From Devosia sp. MC521 (GTDB taxonomy: Bacteria; Pseudomonadota; Alphaproteobacteria; Rhizobiales; Devosiaceae): a stretch of 64,000 nt of DNA. Each line of letters begins with the position of its first letter. The first letter of the stretch is position 1. The notes under the pieces were generated by a model, which searched no databases, had not been told where the DNA came from, and saw only the letters and a list, made by a program, of their open reading frames with translations. The translations under genes and the position numbers were made by a program. Positions 1-8,624 of this stretch are shown one piece after another. The DNA lies in contig NZ_CP059902.1 of NCBI RefSeq assembly GCF_014127105.1, positions 405,001 through 469,000 on the forward strand, in the 5' to 3' direction.

Positions 1-420
1 TTCACATCGGGAACGCCATGGCTGCCGATTAAGCACGCGCATTTGGAACTTGCGGTTGACGTTCAGAACGCCGATCCAAACTCGACCCTCAATTTCTTCC
101 GTAAGCTGATTGCTTGGCGGAAGGCACATCCGGCGCTGCTGACGGGTGATATCGCATTCTTTGACACCGACGAGCCAGTCCTTGCTTTCCGCCGCTCGGC
201 AGGAGATCAGGATGTGATCTGCGTCTTCAACCTATCGCCGGAAGCGCGGTCGGTGGACCTTGCAGGGGGCGATTTGGCGCTAGAGCCGGTTAGTCACAAT
301 GCGGTTGTGAGCGGTAGAGCGATTGATTTGGGGCCGAACGGAACGGCGGTTTTGCTAGTGCCTGCGGGCGAAGGTTCGGTGGCGTATCGAGCGCCAGCCC
401 CTGCGGTTGCGGAGGAGTGA
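1..420 (+). CDS. Alpha-glucosidase (GH13), C-terminal part
   Basis: This is the 3' end of a gene that starts upstream of the window. The frame is open from base 1 and the fragment is 139 residues. Near its start it reads GTPWLPI, the substrate-loop sequence common in oligo-1,6-glucosidase and alpha-glucosidase members of GH13. It is followed by a helix of the type N-x-L-x-F-x-R-K-L-I-x-W-R-K and then a C-terminal beta domain. The enzyme would hydrolyse alpha-glucosides such as maltose or sucrose-like oligosaccharides to glucose. The catalytic residues lie outside the window, so substrate preference cannot be judged. The family call is firm; cytoplasmic location and a sugar-uptake operon upstream are inference. 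Confidence 0.85.
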   Translation, partial: FTSGTPWLPIKHAHLELAVDVQNADPNSTLNFFRKLIAWRKAHPALLTGDIAFFDTDEPVLAFRRSAGDQDVICVFNLSPEARSVDLAGGDLALEPVSHNAVVSGRAIDLGPNGTAVLLVPAGEGSVAYRAPAPAVAEE

Positions 421-468
421 ATTGCTCCGCCAATTGGAGGTTGGCTCATAGAGCTGGAGAGGGGGGCA

Positions 469-1560
469 TTAGTGCCCCTTTTCTTTTGCCTCCAAACGGC
501 GAATGAACAAGGCAACGGTTGGAATAGCGAAACTCAAAAGCAGCAGACGGATGACGTGATGCGCCGCGATGAAGGCGGTGTCATAGCCCATGGCAATCGC
601 CAAAGCGCCGACGCCTTCGAGTGCACCGGGCGAAAGGGCGAGCCAAATTTGCGCCATGGGAATGTCGACCAATTGCGCAACGCCATAGGCCATGGCGGTG
701 ACGATTACCAGCATCACAGCTGTGGCGATGACCCCACCGAGGGCGGCGGCTTTAAATTCTAGCCAGGTGATTCCGATAAACCGTGAGCCGATCAGGGCGC
801 CGGTGAGGATGAAGATGGTGACGACGAGTTGGTCGGGCAGGGGCTGGCTGTAGGCACCGCCCAGCTTGGCGATTGTTGCGGCCGCCATAGCACCCAGCAC
901 CATCCCTGCAGGGATTTTGAGTTTCACGAAAACGAGGCCCACGAGGGCGCAGCACAGCGCGAGCAGCAAGATCTGGGCTATTGAAAGGGGATCTCCGGCG
1001 GCCGGCAGATCAGGCGCTTGCACGGGCAGGAACATCGCGCCGATCGGGACTGCGATGGTGAGGAACAGAACGCGCATCACCTGTATGATGACGATCTGTC
1101 GGGCATTGCCGATGCCGGTCGCGGCAATCCCTAGAACGAAGGACAGGTGGCCCGGAAACGAGCTCAAATAGGCTGTGCCCGCGTCGAGCTTAAAAAGCTT
1201 GGTCAGCAGCCAGCCAGTGACCAGCACGATGATGATCAACTCGAGCGCCAGCGCTGCCAGCGACACCGGCCATTGTCCGAGCAACTCCAGACTATTGGGC
1301 GCGACGCTGGCGCCGATAGAAACGCCAATGAATACAAAAATGAGGTCACGCAACCAATCGGGCACGGTGAGCGGGAATTTGAGTATCGCCGCAATACTGA
1401 CGCTGATGGCGCTGCCCATCAGCCAGCCTGCTGGAAAGCCTATGAGCTCCGCACTGACCCCGCCCAAAATGGCAATCAGCAGAGTGCCAAGCGTGAACAC
1501 CCCGCTTCGTGCGGCGGACAGTGAGGCTGGTGCGGACATCTGGGCTCTCAGACACGCCAT
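469..1560 (-). CDS. AbrB-family membrane permease/regulator
   Basis: A very hydrophobic protein of 363 residues with about ten membrane segments. It shows the internal duplication typical of the AbrB (ammonia monooxygenase-like) family. Both halves contain an S-P/F-P-G-x-L/A motif followed by an ALA- or LGIA-type helix and then a VIRLLLL-like helix, at about residues 135-170 and 310-345. The annotated start reads MACLRAQ. An internal Met at residue 8 (MSAPAS, base 1539) is an equally likely start. It follows the M20 amidohydrolase on the same strand, with a terminator between them (1587-1620), so it probably has its own promoter. The substrate is unknown. Confidence 0.8.
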   Translation of the reverse strand: MACLRAQMSAPASLSAARSGVFTLGTLLIAILGGVSAELIGFPAGWLMGSAISVSIAAILKFPLTVPDWLRDLIFVFIGVSIGASVAPNSLELLGQWPVSLAALALELIIIVLVTGWLLTKLFKLDAGTAYLSSFPGHLSFVLGIAATGIGNARQIVIIQVMRVLFLTIAVPIGAMFLPVQAPDLPAAGDPLSIAQILLLALCCALVGLVFVKLKIPAGMVLGAMAAATIAKLGGAYSQPLPDQLVVTIFILTGALIGSRFIGITWLEFKAAALGGVIATAVMLVIVTAMAYGVAQLVDIPMAQIWLALSPGALEGVGALAIAMGYDTAFIAAHHVIRLLLLSFAIPTVALFIRRLEAKEKGH

Positions 1561-1586
1561 ACGCGGGGGCAGTGGCGTGGTGCTTC

Positions 1587-1620
1587 AAAAAAAACCGCCT
1601 CTTGGAACAAGAGACGGTTT
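1587..1620 (-). terminator. Rho-independent terminator of the M20 amidohydrolase gene
   Basis: On the minus strand a hairpin (AAACCG and CTCTT arms separated by one mismatch, loop of 5) is followed directly by eight T. It starts 21 bases after the amidohydrolase stop codon. Confidence 0.85.
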
Positions 1621-1641
1621 GGGTGTGTATCAACGATATCC

Positions 1642-2817
1642 TTAGCGGACGGGCAGTGCTTTTTCGATGAGCCGCGCCCAGTAGCTCACGCCGACAGGAA
1701 TGGCATCATCGTTGAAGTCGTAAGTGTCGGTGTGTAATTCGCTGCTCGGGCCATTGCCGATGAAGATGTAAGCGCCGGGACGCTCATTGAGCATGAAGGA
1801 GAAATCCTCTCCGCCCATAGAGGGTTCGCAGTCGTCGTTTACCCGGTCGGAGCCGACGACATCGCGCGCAACAGCGGCAGCGAAGGCGGTCTGATCGGCG
1901 GTATTGACGGTGACAGGGTAACCGCGTGCATACCGAATGGTCGCTGTCGCGCCAAAGCTTTGGGCAAATTGCGGAACCAATTCGGTGAGGCGCTGCTCAA
2001 TGAAGTCTTGGACCTTTCCATCGAGCGTCCGCACTGTACCGGTCACTTTTGCGGTGCTGGAAATGACGTTGTCTGCTTCACCCGCTTCGATCATGGTGAC
2101 GCTGAGCACCGCGTTATCCAGCGGGCTCAAATTGCGGGAGACGATAGACTGCAAAGCGGTGACCATTTGGGTCGCCACGATGATCGGGTCGATGGTCTGC
2201 TGAGGACGTGCCGCATGGCCACCCTGGCCATTGATGGTGATGTAGAACCGGTCGGTTGCGGCCATGATGCCGCCCGTCCGAATGGCGAAATGGCCGAGCG
2301 GCAGTCCGGGCCAATTGTGCATGCCGTAGAATTCATCAACGGGGAAGCGCTCGAGCAGGCCATCGTCAAGCATGACCTTGCCGCCGCCGCCGCCTTCTTC
2401 GGCTGGCTGGAAAATCAGCACGACACGACCATCAAAATTGCGTGTCTCTGCTAGATATTTTGCAGCTCCGAGCAGCATGGAGGTGTGGCCGTCATGGCCA
2501 CAGGCGTGCATTTTGCCTTCCACGGTGGAGGCATATGGCGCGCTGGTCTTCTCGAAAATTGTCAGCGCATCCATATCGGCGCGCAGCCCAATCGAGCGTC
2601 CCGAAGTGTTGGTGCGCCCGTTGATGACAGCCACAACGCCGGTACGGCCAACGCCTGTTACCACCTCGTCCGCGCCGAATTCCTTGAGTTTTTCGGCGAC
2701 AATGCCCGCAGTGCGATGAACGTCGAACAAAATCTCCGGATGGGCGTGCAGGTCGCGGCGCCAAGCGGTGATTTCGTCATGGAATTCAGCAATGCGGTTG
2801 AGGATAGGCATAGGCAA
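1642..2817 (-). CDS. M20 family amidohydrolase (hippurate hydrolase-like)
   Basis: This 391-residue protein has the layout of the M20D peptidase/amidohydrolase group (HipO, IAA-amino acid hydrolase, N-acyl-amino acid deacylase). The metal-binding HACGHDGH motif lies near residue 109 and a QPAEEGGGG motif near 138. A dimerisation domain with GQGGHAARP follows, and the last metal-binding stretch GGEDFSF lies near residue 335. These enzymes cleave N-acyl amino acids or short peptides in the cytoplasm using two metal ions. The start at 2817 lacks a good ribosome binding site, and a Met two codons later is also possible. No signal peptide is visible. The exact substrate cannot be told from sequence. 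Confidence 0.9.
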   Translation of the reverse strand: MPMPILNRIAEFHDEITAWRRDLHAHPEILFDVHRTAGIVAEKLKEFGADEVVTGVGRTGVVAVINGRTNTSGRSIGLRADMDALTIFEKTSAPYASTVEGKMHACGHDGHTSMLLGAAKYLAETRNFDGRVVLIFQPAEEGGGGGKVMLDDGLLERFPVDEFYGMHNWPGLPLGHFAIRTGGIMAATDRFYITINGQGGHAARPQQTIDPIIVATQMVTALQSIVSRNLSPLDNAVLSVTMIEAGEADNVISSTAKVTGTVRTLDGKVQDFIEQRLTELVPQFAQSFGATATIRYARGYPVTVNTADQTAFAAAVARDVVGSDRVNDDCEPSMGGEDFSFMLNERPGAYIFIGNGPSSELHTDTYDFNDDAIPVGVSYWARLIEKALPVR

Positions 2818-3058
2818 ACCAAAGCAGGGGAAGACATGGCAGTGTCTCTGTCCTGTCCCTCGCCGTCAAGTTTTTGCGCGCCATGGCGGCGCTGGTGCAA
2901 GTGTATTTTGTGCCTTTCCGAGTAGCGGAGGCGACAAAGGCTTACAGAGCGGTTTGCTTTTCCAACAAAGCTGACGGCCTTAGCCCAAATTTCCTTTGCT
3001 TTGGGTTGCCCGCCCCAGCCATTTTTGCGATTGAAACTCCGGTATGACGGAGTAGCTC

Positions 3059-3817
3059 ATGAAAATCCTCGTCGCGGTAAAACGTGTGGTCGACCACAAC
3101 GTACGCATTCGCGTTCGCCCCGATGGTACGGGCGTCGAAACCACGGGCGTCCGCATGTCGATGAACCCGTTCTGTAAGCACGCGGTTGAAGCTGCTGTGC
3201 AATTGGCGGAGGCCGGGCACGCCACTGAGGTGGTGATCGTCTCCATCGGCCCAAAACCTGCCAATGACGTCATCCTCACCGCCCTCGCCATGGGCGCGCA
3301 TCGTGGCATTCTGGTCGAAACCGATCAGGCATTGGAAACGCTGACCATTGCTAAGCTGCTGGCTAAGGTGGTCGAGGAAGAACAGCCTGACCTCGTGCTT
3401 TTGGGCAAGCAAGCCGTCGATGATGACAGCAATCACGTTGGGCAAATGTTGGCAGCGCTGACCGATCGGCCGCAGGCGACATTCGCATCCGAGATCAAAA
3501 TTGCGGGCAGTGATTTGGAAGTCACCCGGGAAGTGGATTATGGGCGCGAGACGATCGCGCTCAGTTTGCCGGCCATTGTCACCGCTGACCTACGCCTCAA
3601 CACCCCGCGCAATGCGGCACTTCCCATGGTCATGAAGGCGCGATCCAAGCCGCTCGCTGTTCGCGCCGTGAGTGAATTCGGCGTTGACCTCACCCCGCGC
3701 CTGACCGTGGAAAAAACAACACCGCCGCCCGAGCGCGTCGCCGGGACAAGTGTTGCGTCTGCAACCGAGCTGGCTTCGCTTATCGCGGCAGATATCAACG
3801 AGCTGGAGGCAATCTAA
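3059..3817 (+). CDS. etfB: Electron transfer flavoprotein beta subunit
   Basis: The product has 252 residues, the usual EtfB length. It shows the N-terminal V-K-R-V-V-D segment, the nucleotide-binding stretch around LLGKQAVDDDSNHVGQ (near residue 120), and the recognition-loop region RLNTPRNAALPMVMKA near residue 180 that docks onto acyl-CoA dehydrogenases. With EtfA it forms the FAD/AMP heterodimer that carries electrons from flavoprotein dehydrogenases to ETF-ubiquinone oxidoreductase. The stop codon overlaps the etfA start by one base (TAATG), so the two are translationally coupled. Confidence 0.95.
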   Translation: MKILVAVKRVVDHNVRIRVRPDGTGVETTGVRMSMNPFCKHAVEAAVQLAEAGHATEVVIVSIGPKPANDVILTALAMGAHRGILVETDQALETLTIAKLLAKVVEEEQPDLVLLGKQAVDDDSNHVGQMLAALTDRPQATFASEIKIAGSDLEVTREVDYGRETIALSLPAIVTADLRLNTPRNAALPMVMKARSKPLAVRAVSEFGVDLTPRLTVEKTTPPPERVAGTSVASATELASLIAADINELEAI

Positions 3818-4743
3818 TGAGCGTTCTTGTTCTCGCTGATCTCGACAACACCCAGCTTTCGCCCGCAACAGCGCGCGTCGTTGGCGCGGCCGCACAACTC
3901 GGCGCGGTTGATCTATTGGTGCTTGATCCTGCAGCAACATCGGCCGCGTCCGCTCTACAGGGTGTCGCTAAGGTGATTTCAGCGGCCGTTCCGCTTGAGG
4001 CCAAAGCCATCGCTGCGCTGCTCGAAAGCCTCGCGCCTCACTATGACTACATCGTCGCCAGCGCTTCGAGCGTAGGCAAGGATGTGATGCCGCGCCTCGC
4101 TGCAAAACTCGACATTCAACCGGTTACCGACATTATCGCTATTGAAGGTGCAAGCTGCTTCGTGCGTCCGGTCTATGCTGGCAATGCGCTCGAAACGGTT
4201 TCTGACAGTCAGGCAAAGCATGTCCTCACCGTCCGGGCCTCTGCCTTCCGCCCTGTCGCCGGAACTGGTTCGGCGCCTGTCGAAACCCTTTCTTCCACTG
4301 TCCCCGCAGCAGCCCGATTGATCGCGCAGCACCGCACTGAAAGTGATGTGCCAGATCTTTCGACGGCACAAGTCGTCGTGGGTGGTGGCGTGTCAGTCGG
4401 ATCGGCTGAGGGGTTCAAGCTCATCGAAAATCTTGGCGCTGTGTTGGGTGCCGCCGTTGGCGCGACTCGCGCGGCGGTTGATGCGGGCTACGCCCCCAAT
4501 GATTGGCAGGTGGGGCAAACCGGAAAAATCATCGCTCCAGATATTTATATCGCCGTCGGCATCTCTGGAGCCTTGCAGCATTTGGCAGGTATTCAGGGGG
4601 CCAAGAAGATCATCGCGATCAACAAGGACCCAGAGGCCCCGATTGTTAAAATCGCGGATGTCGCGCTGATTGGTGATCTTTTCGAGATCGTTCCCCAGCT
4701 CACAGCAGAACTGCAAAATCTGGGCGTATCCCGGCGCGGTTAA
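3817..4743 (+). CDS. etfA: Electron transfer flavoprotein alpha subunit
   Basis: A 308-residue EtfA with a complete C-terminal FAD domain. It contains GATRAAVDAGY, QVGQTGKII, YIAVGISGALQHLAG and INKDPEAPI, all at the expected places. The FAD-proximal motif that usually reads S-G-G-R-G reads GGGVSVGS here (near residue 190), so the usual Arg, which contacts the flavin in characterised ETFs, is replaced by Val. The rest of the fold looks intact, so I still call it functional. It is cotranscribed with etfB. An aminotransferase gene follows 96 bases downstream. Confidence 0.93.
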   Translation: MSVLVLADLDNTQLSPATARVVGAAAQLGAVDLLVLDPAATSAASALQGVAKVISAAVPLEAKAIAALLESLAPHYDYIVASASSVGKDVMPRLAAKLDIQPVTDIIAIEGASCFVRPVYAGNALETVSDSQAKHVLTVRASAFRPVAGTGSAPVETLSSTVPAAARLIAQHRTESDVPDLSTAQVVVGGGVSVGSAEGFKLIENLGAVLGAAVGATRAAVDAGYAPNDWQVGQTGKIIAPDIYIAVGISGALQHLAGIQGAKKIIAINKDPEAPIVKIADVALIGDLFEIVPQLTAELQNLGVSRRG

Positions 4744-4839
4744 GTCCGCGCGAGAGGCGAACGCTTCTTGCCCAGCTTGCAATTGCAAAAATCCCGGCCC
4801 GGCCTATAAAGACCGTGCCTTTTCACCGGACGAAGCACA

Positions 4840-6024
4840 ATGTTCGAAACACTTACTCAGGCCCCTAGCGACAAGATCCTTGCGCTGATGGGCGAATATG
4901 CCGCTGACCAGCGTTCCACCAAGATCGATCTTGGCGTAGGCGTTTACAAAGACGAGAAGGGCGTGACCCCGGTCATGACTTCGGTTCGTAAAGCTGAAGA
5001 GCGTATTCTTTCGAACGAAAAAACCAAAACCTACCTTGGCATCGCTGGCAACAAGGGCTTTGGCGCCGCTGTGCTCGATCTCATCTTTGAAGATGGCCTG
5101 GATCGCTCGCGTGTTCGTATCGCGCAGACACCAGGCGGCACAGGTTCGCTTTGGGTGCTGATGCAGCTGATCACCCGCGCGCGTCCGGGTGCTTCGTTCT
5201 ATGTGTCTGACCCAACTTGGGCCAACCACGTGCCAATGGCAAAGCAGGCCGGTTTTGATCTCAAGACCTATCCTTACTTCGACACTGAAACGCGTGGCGT
5301 AAAGTTCGATGAGATGCTCGCGACACTCAACGGCCTCAAGGCTGGCGATGTTGTGCTGCTACACGGCTGCTGCCACAATCCAACCGGTGCAAACCTGACC
5401 CCGGCCCAGTGGGATCAGGTCGCTGATAGCCTCGTCCGCACGGGCGCACTGCCATTTATCGATCTGGCCTATCTCGGCTTTGGCGATGGCATCGAAGCTG
5501 ACGCCTATGGCACCCGTAAGGTCATCGCTGCCGTGCCAGAAGCCGTTCTCGCCTTCTCGGGCTCGAAGAATTTTGGCCTCTACAAGGAACGCGTTGGTGC
5601 GGCCATTTTGGTTGCCCGCAATGCGGCTGAAGCCGATATTGCCAATTCGCAGATGCTCAATGTCGTGCGTGGCGCCTATTCGCAGCCACCTGATCACGGC
5701 GCTGAAGTCATCCGCACCATTCTCACGGACGCCGCGCTGCGGGCCGAGTGGGAAACCGAGCTGACCGAAATGCGGAATCGCATGATCTATCTGCGCGAAA
5801 AGCTTTCCGCAGCGATCCGCGAACGCTCCAACAGCACGGACTTCGACTTCGTCTCGAGCCACCGTGGCATGTTCTCGCTGCTTGGCTTGACCAATGAAGC
5901 GGTCGAAAAGCTCAAGCAGGAAAACGGCGTCTACATGACTGGTGACAGCCGCATCAACGTTGCCGGCCTGCCGGAAGCGAAGATGGGCGAACTTGCTGAC
6001 GCTATTCTGGCCGTTAGCCGCTAA
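4840..6024 (+). CDS. Class I aromatic/aspartate aminotransferase
   Basis: A PLP enzyme of 394 residues resembling AspC/TyrB. Signatures in order are the N-terminal D-L-G-V-G-V-Y-K-D segment, Y-L-G-I-A-G-N near residue 65, and W-A-N-H binding the cofactor. Then come HGCCHNPTG near 175, D-L-A-Y-L-G-F near 207, and the cofactor-lysine motif SGSKNFGLYKERVG with Lys near residue 243. A late Arg in SRINVAGL (near 371) would bind the substrate carboxylate. It transfers amino groups between aspartate or aromatic amino acids and 2-oxo acids in the cytoplasm. Aspartate and aromatic specificity are not separable by eye. It has its own start region after etfA. Confidence 0.9.
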   Translation: MFETLTQAPSDKILALMGEYAADQRSTKIDLGVGVYKDEKGVTPVMTSVRKAEERILSNEKTKTYLGIAGNKGFGAAVLDLIFEDGLDRSRVRIAQTPGGTGSLWVLMQLITRARPGASFYVSDPTWANHVPMAKQAGFDLKTYPYFDTETRGVKFDEMLATLNGLKAGDVVLLHGCCHNPTGANLTPAQWDQVADSLVRTGALPFIDLAYLGFGDGIEADAYGTRKVIAAVPEAVLAFSGSKNFGLYKERVGAAILVARNAAEADIANSQMLNVVRGAYSQPPDHGAEVIRTILTDAALRAEWETELTEMRNRMIYLREKLSAAIRERSNSTDFDFVSSHRGMFSLLGLTNEAVEKLKQENGVYMTGDSRINVAGLPEAKMGELADAILAVSR

Positions 6025-6106
6025 GCGTCTTAGCTGATGTATGCTGATGCACCCGCCTCTGTGTGGGTGCATCATTTTTTGATCCAGAACGAGGAATTGC
6101 AGCGCC

Positions 6107-7165
6107 ATGGCTGACGTAGAACTGGCCGCCCGCATTAAAGCCGCGCTTTCTGAGGTCGAAATTCCCGGCGGCGGCGATCTCGCCAGCTATGCCGGGCTTT
6201 CCGAAATCATCGTTACGCCAAGCGCCATCGCTTTTGCGATTGCCGTCGCCCCTGGCATGGAAGCCGCGTTTGGGCCAACGCGGGAGCAGGCGGTTAAACG
6301 CGCGCAGGCCCTTGGTGGCGACCGCAAGGTTCTGGTGTCGGTGACGGGCGACAAGCCCAATGTCGCAAAATTCTCGCATGGCAAGGCTACCCCGCCGGGC
6401 AAAACCAAGGTCGATGGGATCAAGCGCATCATCGGCGTTGGATCGGGCAAGGGGGGCGTTGGCAAATCCACCACGTCAGTGAACTTTGCGCTCTCGCTCG
6501 CCGCCGAAGGCCTAAAAGTCGGCATTTTGGACGCGGACCTTTATGGCCCCTCCGTGCCAAAACTGCTCGGGCTTGAAGGCAAGCCCGCCATTCGCGATGA
6601 CGGCATTTTCACGCCCCACGAAGCCTATGGCTTAAAAGTTATGTCGATCGGCTCGATGTTGGTCGAAGGGCAGGCGGTCGTGTGGCGCGGACCAATGGCG
6701 ACCTCGGCGCTGCGCCAATTGCTGCGCGAAACCGATTGGGGCGATCTCGACGTTTTGGTCATCGACCTGCCGCCCGGCACCGGCGACATCCACATAGCTC
6801 TATTCCAGCAAACTATTGTCGACGGCGTGGTGATTGTCTCAACGCCTCAGGACTTGGCGCTCATCGACGCGCAAAAGGCCATCGACATGCTGGGCAAGAT
6901 GCAGGTGCCAGTTCTCGGGCTGATCGAAAACATGAGCTATTTCATCGCTCCCGATACCGGCAATCGCTACGATATTTTTGGCTCTGGCGGGGCCGAACGC
7001 GCCGCAGCAACTATGGGCATTCCCTTTGTCGGGGCGATTCCTTTGGTCATGTCGATCCGCGAAAATTCTGATGCCGGCACACCTCCAGTTGTTGCAGTGC
7101 CAGAGGGCGCAGAAGCGCAAGCCTATCGCGCCATCGCGCGCAAAGTGATCACCACGCTGCGCTGA
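6107..7165 (+). CDS. Mrp/ApbC-type P-loop ATPase without cysteines
   Basis: The product (352 residues) has an N-terminal MIP18-like domain (about residues 1-85) and a deviant Walker A, GSGKGGVGKST, near residue 111. Switch motifs D-A-D-L-Y-G-P-S and D-L-P-P-G-T-G-D follow. This is the Mrp/Nbp35/ApbC layout, normally linked to iron-sulfur cluster transfer. Bacterial ApbC proteins usually carry a CxxC in the segment after IENMSYF. Here that segment reads IAPDTG, and the whole protein contains no cysteine, so it cannot hold a cluster through Cys ligands. The fold call is firm; a role in Fe-S assembly is uncertain. Confidence 0.88.
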   Translation: MADVELAARIKAALSEVEIPGGGDLASYAGLSEIIVTPSAIAFAIAVAPGMEAAFGPTREQAVKRAQALGGDRKVLVSVTGDKPNVAKFSHGKATPPGKTKVDGIKRIIGVGSGKGGVGKSTTSVNFALSLAAEGLKVGILDADLYGPSVPKLLGLEGKPAIRDDGIFTPHEAYGLKVMSIGSMLVEGQAVVWRGPMATSALRQLLRETDWGDLDVLVIDLPPGTGDIHIALFQQTIVDGVVIVSTPQDLALIDAQKAIDMLGKMQVPVLGLIENMSYFIAPDTGNRYDIFGSGGAERAAATMGIPFVGAIPLVMSIRENSDAGTPPVVAVPEGAEAQAYRAIARKVITTLR

Positions 7166-7186
7166 TCTCCCGCTCACCACCAGCCC

Positions 7187-7223
7187 AATCCCTCCCCCGA
7201 CTTCGGGGGAGGTTAGGTGGGGG
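7187..7223. repeat. REP-like GC-rich palindrome
   Basis: An intergenic hairpin with CCCTCCCCCGA/TCGGGGGAGG arms, followed by a GGTTAGGTGGGGG-type tail. It belongs to the same family as elements near 22.3, 46.5, 60.0, 60.1 and 60.7 kb. It sits just after the Mrp gene. Confidence 0.65.
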
Positions 7224-7310
7224 CATACCAACTCGCACACCGCATTTATATCGATTGCATAGCGGGCTTCGCCAATGCTATCCGATTGCCCCAGTGCAGG
7301 AGGAGTGCCC

Positions 7311-8624
7311 ATGTTTTCGTTCAATCGTCACGATTTCGGTCCCAATTTCACCTTTGGCGTGGCGACAGCCGCCTATCAGATTGAAGGTGGCCAAAAAGAC
7401 GGCCGGGGCTCCTCTATTTGGGATAGTTTTTCCGCGACGGCTGGCAATGTTCACAATGGTGACACCGGCCGCGATGCCTGCAATCACTACGAACTGTGGC
7501 CGCAAGATCTCGATCTGATCCGAGACGGCGGCTTTGACGCCTATCGCTTTTCCTTCTCTTGGCCGCGCCTCATTCCGGAAGGGACTGGCGCGATAAACCA
7601 AGCTGGCGTCGACTTTTATGATCGTCTTATCGACGGCATGCTCGAACGCGGCATCAAACCCTATTCAACGCTCTATCACTGGGATCTGCCATCCACCCTG
7701 CAGGATCGCGGCGGTTGGATGAACCGTGACATTGCCAATTGGTTTGGCGACTACGCGACACTGATCGGGGAAAAATTCGGTGATCGCCTACACGCCACAG
7801 CCACGATCAATGAGCCGTGGTGCGTTGCTTTCCTCAGCCATTATCTCGGTGCCCACGCCCCCGGCTATCGCGACTTGCGCGCTGCAGCTCGGGCTATGCA
7901 TCATGTGCTTTTCGCACACGGCACCGCCATTGACGCCCTACGCGCCACCGGCACGAAAAACCTCGGCATTGTGCTGAACTTGGAAAAGGCCGAACCGGCC
8001 ACCGACAAGCCCGAAGACCTTGCCGCCTTCAACATGGGCGACGCGCTGTTCAACCGCTGGTATCTCGGCGGCGTCTTTAAGGGTGAATATCCCAAGGAGC
8101 TGCGCGAATGGCTCGCGCCTTATCTTCCAGCCAACTATGAGGCCGATATGGGCGTTATTTCGCGTCCACTCGATTGGCTCGGCATCAATTACTACACGCG
8201 CGGGCTCTATAAAGCCTCGTCCAACCCCAATGTGCCAGCCGAGCAGGTCAAAGGCCCGCTCGAAAAAACCGATATTGGTTGGGAAATTTACCCGCAGGGT
8301 CTCACAGACCTCTTGGTGCGCGTCTCCAACGAATACACCAAGATCCCGATCTACATCACTGAAAACGGCATGGCCGAGGTCGAAGGCGACAATGATCCGC
8401 GCCGCGTGACCTATTACGAAGATCACCTCAACGCCGTGCGCACGGCTCAGGCAGCAGGCGCCGATGTGCGTGGCTATTTCGCTTGGTCACTGCTCGACAA
8501 TTACGAATGGGCGGAGGGCTACAATAAGCGCTTCGGCCTCGTGCATGTCGATTACGCAACGCAAAAGCGTACGCCCAAGGCCAGCTTCCGCGCCTTCCAG
8601 GGCTTGCTGCATAACACGCGTTAA
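7311..8624 (+). CDS. GH1 beta-glucosidase
   Basis: The start at 7311 is preceded by a strong GCAGGAGG ribosome binding site, giving 437 residues. An upstream in-frame ATG at 7275 lacks this. The GH1 signatures are present: F-G-V-A-T-A-A-Y-Q-I-E-G-G at the N-terminus, TINEPW with the acid/base Glu at residue 168, and ITENGM with the nucleophile Glu at residue 351. FAWSLLDNYEWAEGY lies near the C-terminus. It hydrolyses beta-glucosides such as cellobiose to glucose. No signal peptide is seen, so it is cytoplasmic. Its TAA stop shares a TTAA with the stop of the converging ABC ATPase gene, which may supply the sugar or be unrelated. Confidence 0.95.
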   Translation: MFSFNRHDFGPNFTFGVATAAYQIEGGQKDGRGSSIWDSFSATAGNVHNGDTGRDACNHYELWPQDLDLIRDGGFDAYRFSFSWPRLIPEGTGAINQAGVDFYDRLIDGMLERGIKPYSTLYHWDLPSTLQDRGGWMNRDIANWFGDYATLIGEKFGDRLHATATINEPWCVAFLSHYLGAHAPGYRDLRAAARAMHHVLFAHGTAIDALRATGTKNLGIVLNLEKAEPATDKPEDLAAFNMGDALFNRWYLGGVFKGEYPKELREWLAPYLPANYEADMGVISRPLDWLGINYYTRGLYKASSNPNVPAEQVKGPLEKTDIGWEIYPQGLTDLLVRVSNEYTKIPIYITENGMAEVEGDNDPRRVTYYEDHLNAVRTAQAAGADVRGYFAWSLLDNYEWAEGYNKRFGLVHVDYATQKRTPKASFRAFQGLLHNTR

